Shown: piece after piece, positions 27,310-41,483 of the stretch | Layout: each line of letters starts with the position of its first letter | Position numbering within the stretch: position 1 is the first letter of the stretch | Assembly: GCA_030063045.1 (NCBI GenBank) | Contig: JAQSEB010000015.1 | Location: forward strand, 744,001-808,000 | Direction of reading: 5' to 3' | Origin: Pratylenchus scribneri | Taxonomy: Eukaryota > Nematoda > Chromadorea > Rhabditida > Pratylenchidae | DNA: 64,000 nucleotides | Translations under genes and position numbers: made by a program | The notes under the pieces: generated by a model | Told to the model about the DNA's origin: nothing | The model's database searches: none | The model's input: the letters and a program-made list of their open reading frames with translations, nothing else

Positions 27310-27994
27310 CATATTGATTTTTTATGAATTTCTAAAAATTGGCCACAAATTCAATTATATGCCTAGGGTATATTTGACATGTTTTGATAAAGGATTTGAA
27401 TTTTTTGAAATTTTTTTAATAGAATCATATTCTCTATCAAAAAATACAGTCCTATATTTTTTATTTTGTTAATATACCCTCATATTGATTTTTTATGAAT
27501 TTCTAAAAAATGGCCACAAATTCAATTATATGCCTAGGGTATATTTGACATGTTTTGATAAAGGATTTGAATTTTTTGAAATTCTTTTAATAGAATCAAA
27601 TTCTCCATCAAAAAATACAGTCCTATATTTTTTATTTTATTAATATACCCTCATATTGATTTTTTATGAATTTCTAAAAAATGGCCACAAATTCAATTAT
27701 ATGCCTAGGGTATATTTGACAAGTTTTGATAAAGGATTTGAATTTTTTGAAATTTTTTTTAATAGAATCATATTCTCTATCAAAAAATACAGTCCTATAT
27801 TTTTTATTTTGTTAATATACCCTCATATTGATTTTTTATGAATTTCTAAAAAATGGCCACAAATTCAATTATATGCCTAGGGTATATTTGACAAGTTTTG
27901 ATAAAGGATTTGAATTTTTTGAAATTTTTTTAATAGAATCATATTCTCTATCAAAAAATACAGTCCTATATTTTTTATTTTGTTAATATACCCT
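27310..27994 (+). repeat. Four-monomer repeat, 685 bp, copy 2
   Basis: Monomer starts 27310, 27481, 27652 and 27824, with the same succession of features and the 172-bp copy again in third place. I saw no base difference from copy 1 on reading through. Confidence 0.86.
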
Positions 27995-30900
27995 CATATT
28001 GATTTTTTATGAATTTCTAAAAAATGGCCACAAATTCAATTATATGCCTAGGGTATATTTGACATGTTTTGATAAAGGATTTGAATTTTTTGAAATTTTT
28101 TTTAATAGAATCTTATTCATCATCAAAAAATACAGTCCTATATTTTTTATTTTGTTAATATACCCTCATATTGATTTTTTATGAATTTCTAAAAAATGGC
28201 CACAAATTCAATTATATGCCTAGGGTATATTTGACATGTTTTGATAAAGGATTTGAATTTTTGAAATTTTTTTTAATAGAATCTTATTCATCATCAAAAA
28301 ATACAGTCCTATATTTTTTATTTTGTTAATATACCCTCATATTGATTTTTTATGAATTTCTAAAAATGGCCACAAATTCAATTATATGCCTAGGGTATAT
28401 TTGACAAGTTTTGATAAAGGATTTGAATTTTTTGAAATTTTTTTAATAGAATCATATTCTCTATCAAAAAATACAGTCCTATATTTTTTATTTTGTTAAT
28501 ATACCCTCATATTGATTTTTTATGAATTTCTAAAAAATGGCCACAAATTCAATTATATGCCTAGGGTATATTTGACATGTTTTGATAAAGGATTTGAATT
28601 TTTTGAAATTTTTTTAATAGAATCTTATTCAACATCAAAAAATACAGTCCTATATTTTTTATTTTGTTAATATACCCTCATATTGATTTTTTATGAATTT
28701 CTAAAAAATGGCCACAAATTCAATTATATGCCTAGGGTATATTTGACATGTTTTAGTTCTAGATTTGAATTTTTTGAAATTCTTTTAATAGAATCATATT
28801 CTCTATCAAAAAATACAGTCCTATATTTTTTATTTTATTAATATACCATCATATTGATTTTTTATGAATTTTTAAAAAATGGCCACAAATTCAATTATAT
28901 GCCTAGGGTATATTTGACATGTTTTAGTTCTAGATTTGAATTTTTTGAAATTCTTTTAATAGAATCATATTCTCTATCAAAAAATATAGTCCTATATTTT
29001 TTATTTTATTAATATACCATCATATTGATTTTTTATGAATTTCTAAAAAATGGCCACAAATTCAATTATATGCCTAGGGTATATTTGACATGTTTTGATA
29101 AAGGATTTGAATTTTTTGAAATTTTTTTTAATAGAATCTTATTCATCATCAAAAAATACAGTCCTATATTTTTTATTTTGTTAATATACCCTCATATTGA
29201 TTTTTTATGAATTTCTAAAAAATGGCCACAAATTCAATTATATGCCTAGGGTATATTTGACAAGTTTTGATAAAGGATTTGAATTTTTTGAAATTTTTTT
29301 TAATAGAATCTTATTCATCATCAAAAAATACAGTCCTATATTTTTTATTTTGTTAATATACCTTCATATTGATTTTTTATGAATTTCTAAAAAATGGCCA
29401 CAAATTCAATTATATGCCTAGGGTATATTTGACAAGTTTTGATAAAGGATTTGAATTTTTTGAAATTTTTTTAATAGAATCATATTCTCTATCAAAAAAT
29501 ACAGTCCTATATTTTTTATTTTGTTAATATACCCTCATATTGATTTTTTATGAATTTCTAAAAAATGGCCACAAATTCAATTATATGCCTAGGGTATATT
29601 TGACAAGTTTTGATAAAGGATTTGAATTTTTTGAAATTTTTTTTAATAGAATCTTATTCATCATCAAAAAATACAGTCCTATATTTTTTATTTTGTTAAT
29701 ATACCCTCATATTGATTTTTTATGAATTTCTAAAAAATGGCCACAAATTCAATTATATGCCTAGGGTATATTTGACATGTTTTGATAAAGGATTTGAATT
29801 TTTTGAAATTTTTTTAATAGAATCTTATTCAACATCAAAAAATACAGTCCTATATTTTTTATTTTATTAATATACCCTCATATTGTTTTTCTATGAATTT
29901 CTAAAAAATGGCCACAAATTCAATTATATGCCTAGGGTATATTTGACATGTTTTGATAAAGTATTTGAATTTTTTGAAATTCTTTTAATAGAATCATATT
30001 CTCTATCAAAAAATATAGTCCTATATTTTTTATTTTAATAATATACCATCATATTGATTTTTTATGAATTTCTAAAAAATGGCCCCAAATTCAATTATAT
30101 GCCTAGGGTATATTTGACATGTTTTAGTTCTAGATTTGAATTTTTTGAAATTCTTTTTATAGATTCATATTCTTCATCAAAAAATACAGTCCTATATTTT
30201 TTATTTTATTAATATATCCTCATATTGATTTTTTATGGATTTCTAAAATATGGCCACAAATTCAATTATATGCCTAGGGTATATTTGACATGTTTTAGTT
30301 CTAGATTTGAATTTTTTGAAATTCTTTTTATAGATTCATATTCTTCATCAAAAAATACAGTCCTATATTTTTTATTTTATTAATATACCCTCATATTGAT
30401 TTTTTATGAATTTCCAAAATATGGCCACAAATTCAATTATATGCCTAGGGTATATTTGACATGTTTTAGTTCTAGATTTGAATTTTTTGTAATTCTTTTT
30501 ATAGATTCATATTCTCCATCAAAAAATACAGTCCTATATTTTTTATTTTATTAATATACCCTCATATTGATTTTTTATGAATTTCTAAAAAATGGCCACA
30601 AATTCAATTATATGCCTAGGGTATATTTGACATGTTTTGATAAAGGATTTGAATTTTTTTAAATTCTTTTTATAGAATCAAATTCTCCATCAAAAAATAC
30701 AGTCCTATATTTTTTATTTTATTAATATACCCTCATATTGATTTTTTATGAATTTCTAAAAAATGGCCACAAATTCAATTATATGTCTAGGGTATATTTG
30801 ACATGTTTTAGTTCTAGATTTGAATTTTTTGTAATTCTTTTTATAGATTCATATTCTCCATCGAAAAATACAGTCCTATATTTTTTATTTTATTAATATA

Positions 30901-31299
30901 CCCTCATATTGATTTTTTTATGAATTTCTAAAAAATGGCCACAAATTCAATTATATGCCTAGGGTATATTTGACAAGTTTTGATAAAGGATTTGAATTTT
31001 TTGAAATTCTTTTAATAGAATCAAATTCTCTATCAAAAAATACAGTCCTATATTTTTTATTTTGTTAATATACCCTCATATTGATTTTTTATGAATTTCT
31101 AAAAAATGGCCACAAATTCAATTATATGCCTAGGATATATTTGACATGTTTTGATAAAGGATTTGAATTTTTTGAAATTTTTTTTAATAGAATCTTATTC
31201 ATCATCAAAAAATACAGTCCTATATTTTTTATTTTGTTAATATACCCTCATATTGATTTTTTATGAATTTCTAAAAAATGGCCACAAATTCAATTATAT
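27995..31299 (+). repeat. Block rich in T-run-expanded (172-bp) monomers
   Basis: Monomers 27995, 29021, 29193, 29536 and 31077 carry the eight-T run; 28167 carries it too but lost another T. Most are paired with ATCTTATTCATCATC. Monomer 30905 is also 172 bp, for a different reason (seven T in GATTTTTTTATG). Between about 28850 and 30904 come monomers marked by ACCATC, GTTTTTCT and TTTTTTGTAATTC, which dominate the region to the right. Confidence 0.82.
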
Positions 31300-33011
31300 G
31301 CCTAGGGTATTTTTGACAAGTTTTGATAAAGGATTTGAATTTTTTGAAATTTTTTTAATAGAATCATATTCTCTATCAAAAAATACAGTCCTATATTTTT
31401 TATTTTGTTAATATACCCTCATATTGATTTTTTATGAATTTCTAAAAAATGGCCACAAATTCAATTATATGCCTAGGGTATATTTGACATGTTTTGATAA
31501 AGGATTTGAATTTTTTGAAATTTTTTTTAATAGAATCTTATTCATCATCAAAAAATACAGTCCTATATTTTTTATTTTGTTAATATACCCTCATATTGAT
31601 TTTTTATGAATTTCTAAAAAATGGCCACAAATTCAATTATATGCCTAGGGTATATTTGACATGTTTTGATAAAGGATTTGGATTTTTTGAAATTTTTTTA
31701 ATAGAATCTTATTCAACATCAAAAAATACAGTCCTATATTTTTTATTTTGTTAATATACCCTCATATTGATTTTTTATGAATTTCTAAAAATTGGCCACA
31801 AATTCAATTATATGCCTAGGGTATATTTGACAAGTTTTGATAAAGGATTTGAATTTTTTGAAATTTTTTTTAATAGAATCTTATTCATCATCAAAAAATA
31901 CAGTCCTATATTTTTTATTTTGTTAATATACCCTCATATTGATTTTTTATGAATTTCTAAAAATTGGCCACAAATTCAATTATATGCCTAGGGTATATTT
32001 GACAAGTTTTGATAAAGGATTTGAATTTTTTGAAATTTTTTTAATAGAATCTTATTCAACATCAAAAAATACAGTCCTATATTTTTTATTTTGTTAATAT
32101 ACCCTCATATTGATTTTTTATGAATTTCTAAAATATGGCCACAAATTCAATTATATGCCTAGGGTATATTTGACATGTTTTAGTTCTAGATTTGAATTTT
32201 TTGTAATTCTTTTTATAGATTCATATTCTCCATCGAAAAATACAGTCCTATATTTTTTATTTTATTAATATACCCTCATATTGATTTTTTATGAATTTCT
32301 AAAAAATGGCCACAAATTCAAATATATGCCTAGGGTATATTTGACATGTTTTGGACTCGGATTTGAATTTTTTGAAATTCTTTTAATAGAATCATATTCT
32401 CCATCAAAAAATACAGTCCTATATTTTTTATTTTATTAATATACCCTCATATTGATTTTTTATGAATTTCTAAAAAATGGCCACAAATTCAAATATATGC
32501 CTAGGGTATATTTGACATGTTTTAGTTCCAGATTTGAATTTTTTGAAATTCTTTTAATAGTATCATATTCTCCATCAAAAAATACAGTCCTATATTTTTT
32601 ATTTTATTAATATACCCTCATATTGATTTTTTATGAATTTCTAAAAAATGGCCACAAATTCAAATATATGCCTAGGGTATATTTGACATGTTTTGGACTC
32701 GGATTTGAATTTTTTGAAATTCTTTTAATAGAATCATATTCTCCATCAAAAAATACAGTCCTATATTTTTTATTTTATTAATATACCCTCATATTGATTT
32801 TTTATGAATTTCTAAAAATTGGCCACAAATACAATTATATGCCTAGGGTATATTTGACATGTTTTAGTTCTAGATTTGAATTTTTTGAAATTCTTTTAAT
32901 AGAATCATATTCTTCATCAAAAAATACAGTCCTATATTTTTTATTTTATTAATATACCCTCATATTGATTTTTTATGAATTTCCAAAATATGGCCACAAA
33001 TTCAATTATAT
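31300..33011 (+). repeat. Ten-monomer duplication, 1,712 bp, copy 1
   Basis: 1,712 = 10 x 171 + 2, because two monomers have the eight-T run. Corresponding starts: 31420/33132, 31763/33475, 32277/33989, 32790/34502. Shared rare markers include AAATACAATTAT, AGTTCCAGATT, TTATTCAACATC and AATAGTATCATATTC. Monomer 32448 reads AAAAAATGG and AAATATAT where its partner 34160 reads AAAATATGG and AATTATAT. Confidence 0.85.
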
Positions 33012-34723
33012 GCCTAGGGTATATTTGACAAGTTTTGATAAAGGATTTGAATTTTTTGAAATTTTTTTAATAGAATCATATTCTCTATCAAAAAATACAG
33101 TCCTATATTTTTTATTTTGTTAATACACCCTCATATTGATTTTTTATGAATTTCTAAAAAATGGCCACAAATTCAATTATATGCCTAGGGTATATTTGAC
33201 ATGTTTTGATAAAGGATTTGAATTTTTTGAAATTTTTTTTAATAGAATCTTATTCATCATCAAAAAATACAGTCCTATATTTTTTATTTTGTTAATATAC
33301 CCTCATATTGATTTTTTATGAATTTCTAAAAAATGGCCACAAATTCAATTATATGCCTAGGGTATATTTGACATGTTTTGATAAAGGATTTGGATTTTTT
33401 GAAATTTTTTTAATAGAATCTTATTCAACATCAAAAAATACAGTCCTATATTTTTTATTTTGTTAATATACCCTCATATTGATTTTTTATGAATTTCTAA
33501 AAATTGGCCACAAATTCAATTATATGCCTAGGGTATATTTGACAAGTTTTGATAAAGGATTTGAATTTTTTGAAATTTTTTTTAATAGAATCTTATTCAT
33601 CATCAAAAAATACAGTCCTATATTTTTTATTTTGTTAATATACCCTCATATTGATTTTTTATGAATTTCTAAAAATTGGCCACAAATTCAATTATATGCC
33701 TAGGGTATATTTGACAAGTTTTGATAAAGGATTTGAATTTTTTGAAATTTTTTTAATAGAATCTTATTCAACATCAAAAAATACAGTCCTATATTTTTTA
33801 TTTTGTTAATATACCCTCATATTGATTTTTTATGAATTTCTAAAATATGGCCACAAATTCAATTATATGCCTAGGGTATATTTGACATGTTTTAGTTCTA
33901 GATTTGAATTTTTTGTAATTCTTTTTATAGATTCATATTCTCCATCGAAAAATACAGTCCTATATTTTTTATTTTATTAATATACCCTCATATTGATTTT
34001 TTATGAATTTCTAAAAAATGGCCACAAATTCAAATATATGCCTAGGGTATATTTGACATGTTTTGGACTCGGATTTGAATTTTTTGAAATTCTTTTAATA
34101 GAATCATATTCTCCATCAAAAAATACAGTCCTATATTTTTTATTTTATTAATATACCCTCATATTGATTTTTTATGAATTTCTAAAATATGGCCACAAAT
34201 TCAATTATATGCCTAGGGTATATTTGACATGTTTTAGTTCCAGATTTGAATTTTTTGAAATTCTTTTAATAGTATCATATTCTCCATCAAAAAATACAGT
34301 CCTATATTTTTTATTTTATTAATATACCCTCATATTGATTTTTTATGAATTTCTAAAAAATGGCCACAAATTCAAATATATGCCTAGGGTATATTTGACA
34401 TGTTTTGGACTCGGATTTGAATTTTTTGAAATTCTTTTAATAGAATCATATTCTCCATCAAAAAATACAGTCCTATATTTTTTATTTTATTAATATACCC
34501 TCATATTGATTTTTTATGAATTTCTAAAAATTGGCCACAAATACAATTATATGCCTAGGGTATATTTGACATGTTTTAGTTCTAGATTTGAATTTTTTGA
34601 AATTCTTTTAATAGAATCATATTCTTCATCAAAAAATACAGTCCTATATTTTTTATTTTATTAATATACCCTCATATTGATTTTTTATGAATTTCCAAAA
34701 TATGGCCACAAATTCAATTATAT
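33012..34723 (+). repeat. Ten-monomer duplication, 1,712 bp, copy 2
   Basis: The adjoining second copy. The junction lies inside monomer 32961: its left part (CCAAAATATGG) matches 34673 and its right part (ACAAGTTTTGATAAAGG with CTCTATC) matches 31249. That is the expected product of an unequal exchange in register within a monomer. Confidence 0.84.
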
Positions 34724-36308
34724 GCCTAGGGTATATTTGACATGTTTTAGTTCTAGATTTGAATTTTTTGTAATTCTTTTTATAGATTCATATTCTCCAT
34801 CGAAAAATACAGTCCTATATTTTTTATTTTATTAATATACCCTCATATTGATTTTTTATGAATTTCTAAAAAATGGCCACAAATTCAAATATATGCCTAG
34901 GGTATATTTGACATGTTTTGGACTCGGATTTGAATTTTTTGAAATTCTTTTAATAGAATCATATTCTCCATCAAAAAATACAGTCCTATATTTTTTATTT
35001 TATTAATATACCCTCATATTGATTTTTTATGAATTTCTAAAAATTGGCCACAAATTCAATTATATGCCTAGGGTATATTTGACATGTTTTGATAAAGTAT
35101 TTGAATTTTTTGAATAGAACCATATTCTCCATCAAAAAATACAGTCCTATATTTTTTATTTTATTAATATACCCTCATATTGATTTTTTATGAATTTCTA
35201 AAAATTGGTCACAAATTCAAATATATGCCTAGGGTATATTTGACATGTTTTGGACTCGGATTTGAATTTTTTGAAATTCTTTTAATAGAATCATATTCTC
35301 CATCAAAAAATACAGTCCTATATTTTTTATTTTATTAATATACCCTCATATTGTTTTTCTATGAATTTCTAAAAAATGGCCACAAATTCAATTATATGCC
35401 TAGGGTATATTTGACATGTTTTGATAAAGTATTTGAATTTTTTGAAATTCTTTTAATAGAATCATATTCTCTATCAAAAAATACAGTCCTATATTTTTTA
35501 TTTTATTAATATACCATCATATTGATTTTTTATGAATTTCTAAAAAATGGCCACAAATTCAATTATATGCCTAGGGTATATTTGACATGTTTTGATAAAG
35601 TATTTGAATTTTTTGAAATTCTTTTAATAGAATCATATTCTCTATCAAAAAATACAGTCCTATATTTTTTATTTTATTAATATACCATCATATTGATTTT
35701 TTATGAATTTCTAAAAAATGGCCACAAATTCAATTATATGCCTAGGGTATATTTGACATGTTTTAGTTCTAGATTTGAATTTTTTGAAATTCTTTTTATA
35801 GATTCATATTCTTCATCAAAAAATACAGTCCTATATTTTTTATTTTATTAATATACCCTCATATTGTTTTTCTATGAATTTCTAAAAAATGGCCACAAAT
35901 TCAATTATATGCCTAGGGTATATTTGACATGTTTTGATAAAGTATTTGAATTTTTTGAAATTCTTTTAATAGAATCATATTCTCTATCAAAAAATATAGT
36001 CCTATATTTTTTATTTTATTAATATACCATCATATTGATTTTTTATGAATTTCTAAAAAATGGCCCCAAATTCAATTATATGCCTAGGGTATATTTGACA
36101 TGTTTTGGACTCGGATTTGAATTTTTTGAAATTCTTTTAATAGAATCATATTCTCCATCAAAAAATACAGTCCTATATTTTTTATTTTATTAATATACCC
36201 TCATATTGATTTTTTATGAATTTCTAAAAATTGGCCACAAATACAATTATATGCCTAGGGTATATTTGACATGTTTTAGTTCTAGATTTGAATTTTTTGA
36301 AATTCTTT
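33240..36308 (+). repeat. 18-monomer duplication, 3,069 bp, copy 1
   Basis: 3,069 = 18 x 171 + 1 (eight-T monomer at 33475) - 10 (deleted monomer at 35015). Partner starts: 33304/36373, 34160/37229, 35015/38084, 36031/39100. It overlaps the second 1,712-bp copy, so this duplication came after that one. Confidence 0.86.
35015..35175 (+). repeat. 161-bp monomer with internal 10-bp deletion (first of four)
   Basis: GAATTTTTTGAATAGAACC replaces the usual stretch, with ten bases lost around bases 100-110; a repeated AA at the ends makes the exact breakpoint ambiguous. Linked change: GAACCATATTC in place of GAATCATATTC. Related copies start at 38084, 39784 and 44904 and share both changes, so they come from one ancestor. 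Confidence 0.92.
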
Positions 36309-39300
36309 TAATAGAATCTTATTCATCATCAAAAAATACAGTCCTATATTTTTTATTTTGTTAATATACCCTCATATTGATTTTTTATGAATTTCTAAAA
36401 AATGGCCACAAATTCAATTATATGCCTAGGGTATATTTGACATGTTTTGATAAAGGATTTGGATTTTTTGAAATTTTTTTAATAGAATCTTATTCAACAT
36501 CAAAAAATACAGTCCTATATTTTTTATTTTGTTAATATACCCTCATATTGATTTTTTATGAATTTCTAAAAATTGGCCACAAATTCAATTATATGCCTAG
36601 GGTATATTTGACAAGTTTTGATAAAGGATTTGAATTTTTTGAAATTTTTTTTAATAGAATCTTATTCATCATCAAAAAATACAGTCCTATATTTTTTATT
36701 TTGTTAATATACCCTCATATTGATTTTTTATGAATTTCTAAAAATTGGCCACAAATTCAATTATATGCCTAGGGTATATTTGACAAGTTTTGATAAAGGA
36801 TTTGAATTTTTTGAAATTTTTTTAATAGAATCTTATTCAACATCAAAAAATACAGTCCTATATTTTTTATTTTGTTAATATACCCTCATATTGATTTTTT
36901 ATGAATTTCTAAAATATGGCCACAAATTCAATTATATGCCTAGGGTATATTTGACATGTTTTAGTTCTAGATTTGAATTTTTTGTAATTCTTTTTATAGA
37001 TTCATATTCTCCATCGAAAAATACAGTCCTATATTTTTTATTTTATTAATATACCCTCATATTGATTTTTTATGAATTTCTAAAAAATGGCCACAAATTC
37101 AAATATATGCCTAGGGTATATTTGACATGTTTTGGACTCGGATTTGAATTTTTTGAAATTCTTTTAATAGAATCATATTCTCCATCAAAAAATACAGTCC
37201 TATATTTTTTATTTTATTAATATACCCTCATATTGATTTTTTATGAATTTCTAAAATATGGCCACAAATTCAATTATATGCCTAGGGTATATTTGACATG
37301 TTTTAGTTCCAGATTTGAATTTTTTGAAATTCTTTTAATAGTATCATATTCTCCATCAAAAAATACAGTCCTATATTTTTTATTTTATTAATATACCCTC
37401 ATATTGATTTTTTATGAATTTCTAAAAAATGGCCACAAATTCAAATATATGCCTAGGGTATATTTGACATGTTTTGGACTCGGATTTGAATTTTTTGAAA
37501 TTCTTTTAATAGAATCATATTCTCCATCAAAAAATACAGTCCTATATTTTTTATTTTATTAATATACCCTCATATTGATTTTTTATGAATTTCTAAAAAT
37601 TGGCCACAAATACAATTATATGCCTAGGGTATATTTGACATGTTTTAGTTCTAGATTTGAATTTTTTGAAATTCTTTTAATAGAATCATATTCTTCATCA
37701 AAAAATACAGTCCTATATTTTTTATTTTATTAATATACCCTCATATTGATTTTTTATGAATTTCCAAAATATGGCCACAAATTCAATTATATGCCTAGGG
37801 TATATTTGACATGTTTTAGTTCTAGATTTGAATTTTTTGTAATTCTTTTTATAGATTCATATTCTCCATCGAAAAATACAGTCCTATATTTTTTATTTTA
37901 TTAATATACCCTCATATTGATTTTTTATGAATTTCTAAAAAATGGCCACAAATTCAAATATATGCCTAGGGTATATTTGACATGTTTTGGACTCGGATTT
38001 GAATTTTTTGAAATTCTTTTAATAGAATCATATTCTCCATCAAAAAATACAGTCCTATATTTTTTATTTTATTAATATACCCTCATATTGATTTTTTATG
38101 AATTTCTAAAAATTGGCCACAAATTCAATTATATGCCTAGGGTATATTTGACATGTTTTGATAAAGTATTTGAATTTTTTGAATAGAACCATATTCTCCA
38201 TCAAAAAATACAGTCCTATATTTTTTATTTTATTAATATACCCTCATATTGATTTTTTATGAATTTCTAAAAATTGGTCACAAATTCAAATATATGCCTA
38301 GGGTATATTTGACATGTTTTGGACTCGGATTTGAATTTTTTGAAATTCTTTTAATAGAATCATATTCTCCATCAAAAAATACAGTCCTATATTTTTTATT
38401 TTATTAATATACCCTCATATTGTTTTTCTATGAATTTCTAAAAAATGGCCACAAATTCAATTATATGCCTAGGGTATATTTGACATGTTTTGATAAAGTA
38501 TTTGAATTTTTTGAAATTCTTTTAATAGAATCATATTCTCTATCAAAAAATACAGTCCTATATTTTTTATTTTATTAATATACCATCATATTGATTTTTT
38601 ATGAATTTCTAAAAAATGGCCACAAATTCAATTATATGCCTAGGGTATATTTGACATGTTTTGATAAAGTATTTGAATTTTTTGAAATTCTTTTAATAGA
38701 ATCATATTCTCTATCAAAAAATACAGTCCTATATTTTTTATTTTATTAATATACCATCATATTGATTTTTTATGAATTTCTAAAAAATGGCCACAAATTC
38801 AATTATATGCCTAGGGTATATTTGACATGTTTTAGTTCTAGATTTGAATTTTTTGAAATTCTTTTTATAGATTCATATTCTTCATCAAAAAATACAGTCC
38901 TATATTTTTTATTTTATTAATATACCCTCATATTGTTTTTCTATGAATTTCTAAAAAATGGCCACAAATTCAATTATATGCCTAGGGTATATTTGACATG
39001 TTTTGATAAAGTATTTGAATTTTTTGAAATTCTTTTAATAGAATCATATTCTCTATCAAAAAATATAGTCCTATATTTTTTATTTTATTAATATACCATC
39101 ATATTGATTTTTTATGAATTTCTAAAAAATGGCCCCAAATTCAATTATATGCCTAGGGTATATTTGACATGTTTTGGACTCGGATTTGAATTTTTTGAAA
39201 TTCTTTTAATAGAATCATATTCTCCATCAAAAAATACAGTCCTATATTTTTTATTTTATTAATATACCCTCATATTGATTTTTTATGAATTTCTAAAAAT

Positions 39301-39377
39301 TGGCCACAAATACAATTATATGCCTAGGGTATATTTGACATGTTTTAGTTCTAGATTTGAATTTTTTGAAATTCTTT
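36309..39377 (+). repeat. 18-monomer duplication, 3,069 bp, copy 2
   Basis: It includes the GGTCAC change (38277, matching 35209) and the second 161-bp monomer. The junction is inside monomer 36202, whose left part matches 39271 (AAATACAATTAT, AGTTCTAG) and whose right part matches 33132 (ATCTTATTCATCATC, GTTAATA). Confidence 0.85.
37469..39168 (+). repeat. Ten-monomer duplication, 1,700 bp, copy 1
   Basis: 1,700 = 10 x 171 - 10, since one monomer (38084) has the 10-bp deletion. Partner starts: 37571/39271, 37742/39442, 38084/39784, 38245/39945. Confidence 0.8.
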
Positions 39378-40200
39378 TAATAGAATCATATTCTTCATCA
39401 AAAAATACAGTCCTATATTTTTTATTTTATTAATATACCCTCATATTGATTTTTTATGAATTTCCAAAATATGGCCACAAATTCAATTATATGCCTAGGG
39501 TATATTTGACATGTTTTAGTTCTAGATTTGAATTTTTTGTAATTCTTTTTATAGATTCATATTCTCCATCGAAAAATACAGTCCTATATTTTTTATTTTA
39601 TTAATATACCCTCATATTGATTTTTTATGAATTTCTAAAAAATGGCCACAAATTCAAATATATGCCTAGGGTATATTTGACATGTTTTGGACTCGGATTT
39701 GAATTTTTTGAAATTCTTTTAATAGAATCATATTCTCCATCAAAAAATACAGTCCTATATTTTTTATTTTATTAATATACCCTCATATTGATTTTTTATG
39801 AATTTCTAAAAATTGGCCACAAATTCAAATATATGCCTAGGGTATATTTGACATGTTTTGATAAAGTATTTGAATTTTTTGAATAGAACCATATTCTCCA
39901 TCAAAAAATACAGTCCTATATTTTTTATTTTATTAATATACCCTCATATTGATTTTTTATGAATTTCTAAAAATTGGCCACAAATTCAAATATATGCCTA
40001 GGGTATATTTGACATGTTTTGGACTCGGATTTGAATTTTTTGAAATTCTTTTAATAGAATCATATTCTCCATCAAAAAATACAGTCCTATATTTTTTATT
40101 TTATTAATATACCCTCATATTGTTTTTCTATGAATTTCTAAAAAATGGCCACAAATTCAATTATATGCCTAGGGTATATTTGACATGTTTTAGTTCTAGA
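39169..40200 (+). repeat. Ten-monomer duplication, 1,700 bp, copy 2 (partial)
   Basis: It follows the first copy up to monomer 40116, which is a hybrid: its first part has the GTTTTTCT variant of 38416, while its later part (AGTTCTAG, TTTTTATAG, CTTCATC) matches 38758. Two monomers have thus been lost in this copy. Monomers 39784 and 39945 differ from their partners (AAATATAT for AATTATAT; GGCCAC for GGTCAC). Confidence 0.8.
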
Positions 40201-40457
40201 TTTGAATTTTTTGAAATTCTTTTTATAGATTCATATTCTTCATCAAAAAATACAGTCCTATATTTTTTATTTTATTAATATACCCTCATATTGTTTTTCT
40301 ATGAATTTCTAAAAAATGGCCACAAATTCAATTATATGCCTAGGGTATATTTGACATGTTTTGATAAAGTATTTGAATTTTTTGAAATTCTTTTAATAGA
40401 ATCATATTCTCTATCAAAAAATATAGTCCTATATTTTTTATTTTATTAATATACCAT

Positions 40458-40970
40458 CATATTGATTTTTTATGAATTTCTAAAAAATGGCCCCAAATTC
40501 AATTATATGCCTAGGGTATATTTGACATGTTTTGATAAAGGATTTGAATTTTTTGAAATTCTTTTTATAGATTCATATTCTTCATCAAAAAATACAGTCC
40601 TATATTTTTTATTTTATTAATATACCATCATATTGATTTTTTATGAATTTCTAAAAAATGGCCACAAATTCAATTATATGCCTAGGGTATATTTGACATG
40701 TTTTAGTTCTAGATTTGAATTTTTTGAAATTCTTTTAATAGAATCATATTCTCTATCAAAAAATACAGTCCTATATTTTTTATTTTATTAATATACCATC
40801 ATATTGATTTTTTATGAATTTTTAAAAAATGGCCACAAATTCAATTATATGCCTAGGGTATATTTGACATGTTTTAGTTCTAGATTTGAATTTTTTGAAA
40901 TTCTTTTAATAGAATCATATTCTCTATCAAAAAATATAGTCCTATATTTTTTATTTTATTAATATACCAT
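40458..40970 (+). repeat. Three-monomer repeat, 513 bp, copy 1
   Basis: Starts with a monomer carrying GGCCCC in place of GGCCAC and the GATAAAGG cassette, followed by two AGTTCTAG monomers. Each is preceded by ACCATC. Confidence 0.86.
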
Positions 40971-41483
40971 CATATTGATTTTTTATGAATTTCTAAAAAA
41001 TGGCCCCAAATTCAATTATATGCCTAGGGTATATTTGACATGTTTTGATAAAGGATTTGAATTTTTTGAAATTCTTTTTATAGATTCATATTCTTCATCA
41101 AAAAATACAGTCCTATATTTTTTATTTTATTAATATACCATCATATTGATTTTTTATGAATTTCTAAAAAATGGCCACAAATTCAATTATATGCCTAGGG
41201 TATATTTGACATGTTTTAGTTCTAGATTTGAATTTTTTGAAATTCTTTTAATAGAATCATATTCTCTATCAAAAAATACAGTCCTATATTTTTTATTTTA
41301 TTAATATACCATCATATTGATTTTTTATGAATTTCCAAAAAATGGCCACAAATTCAATTATATGCCTAGGGTATATTTGACATGTTTTAGTTCTAGATTT
41401 GAATTTTTTGAAATTCTTTTAATAGAATCATATTCTCTATCAAAAAATACAGTCCTATATTTTTTATTTTATTAATATACCCT
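40971..41483 (+). repeat. Three-monomer repeat, 513 bp, copy 2
   Basis: Same order as copy 1, with GGCCCC in the first monomer (near 40992). The third monomer has TTCCAAAAAATGG where copy 1 has TTTTAAAAAATGG. The stretch starting here recurs 4,436 bp to the right (45407 onward), an offset that includes one 161-bp monomer. Confidence 0.85.
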
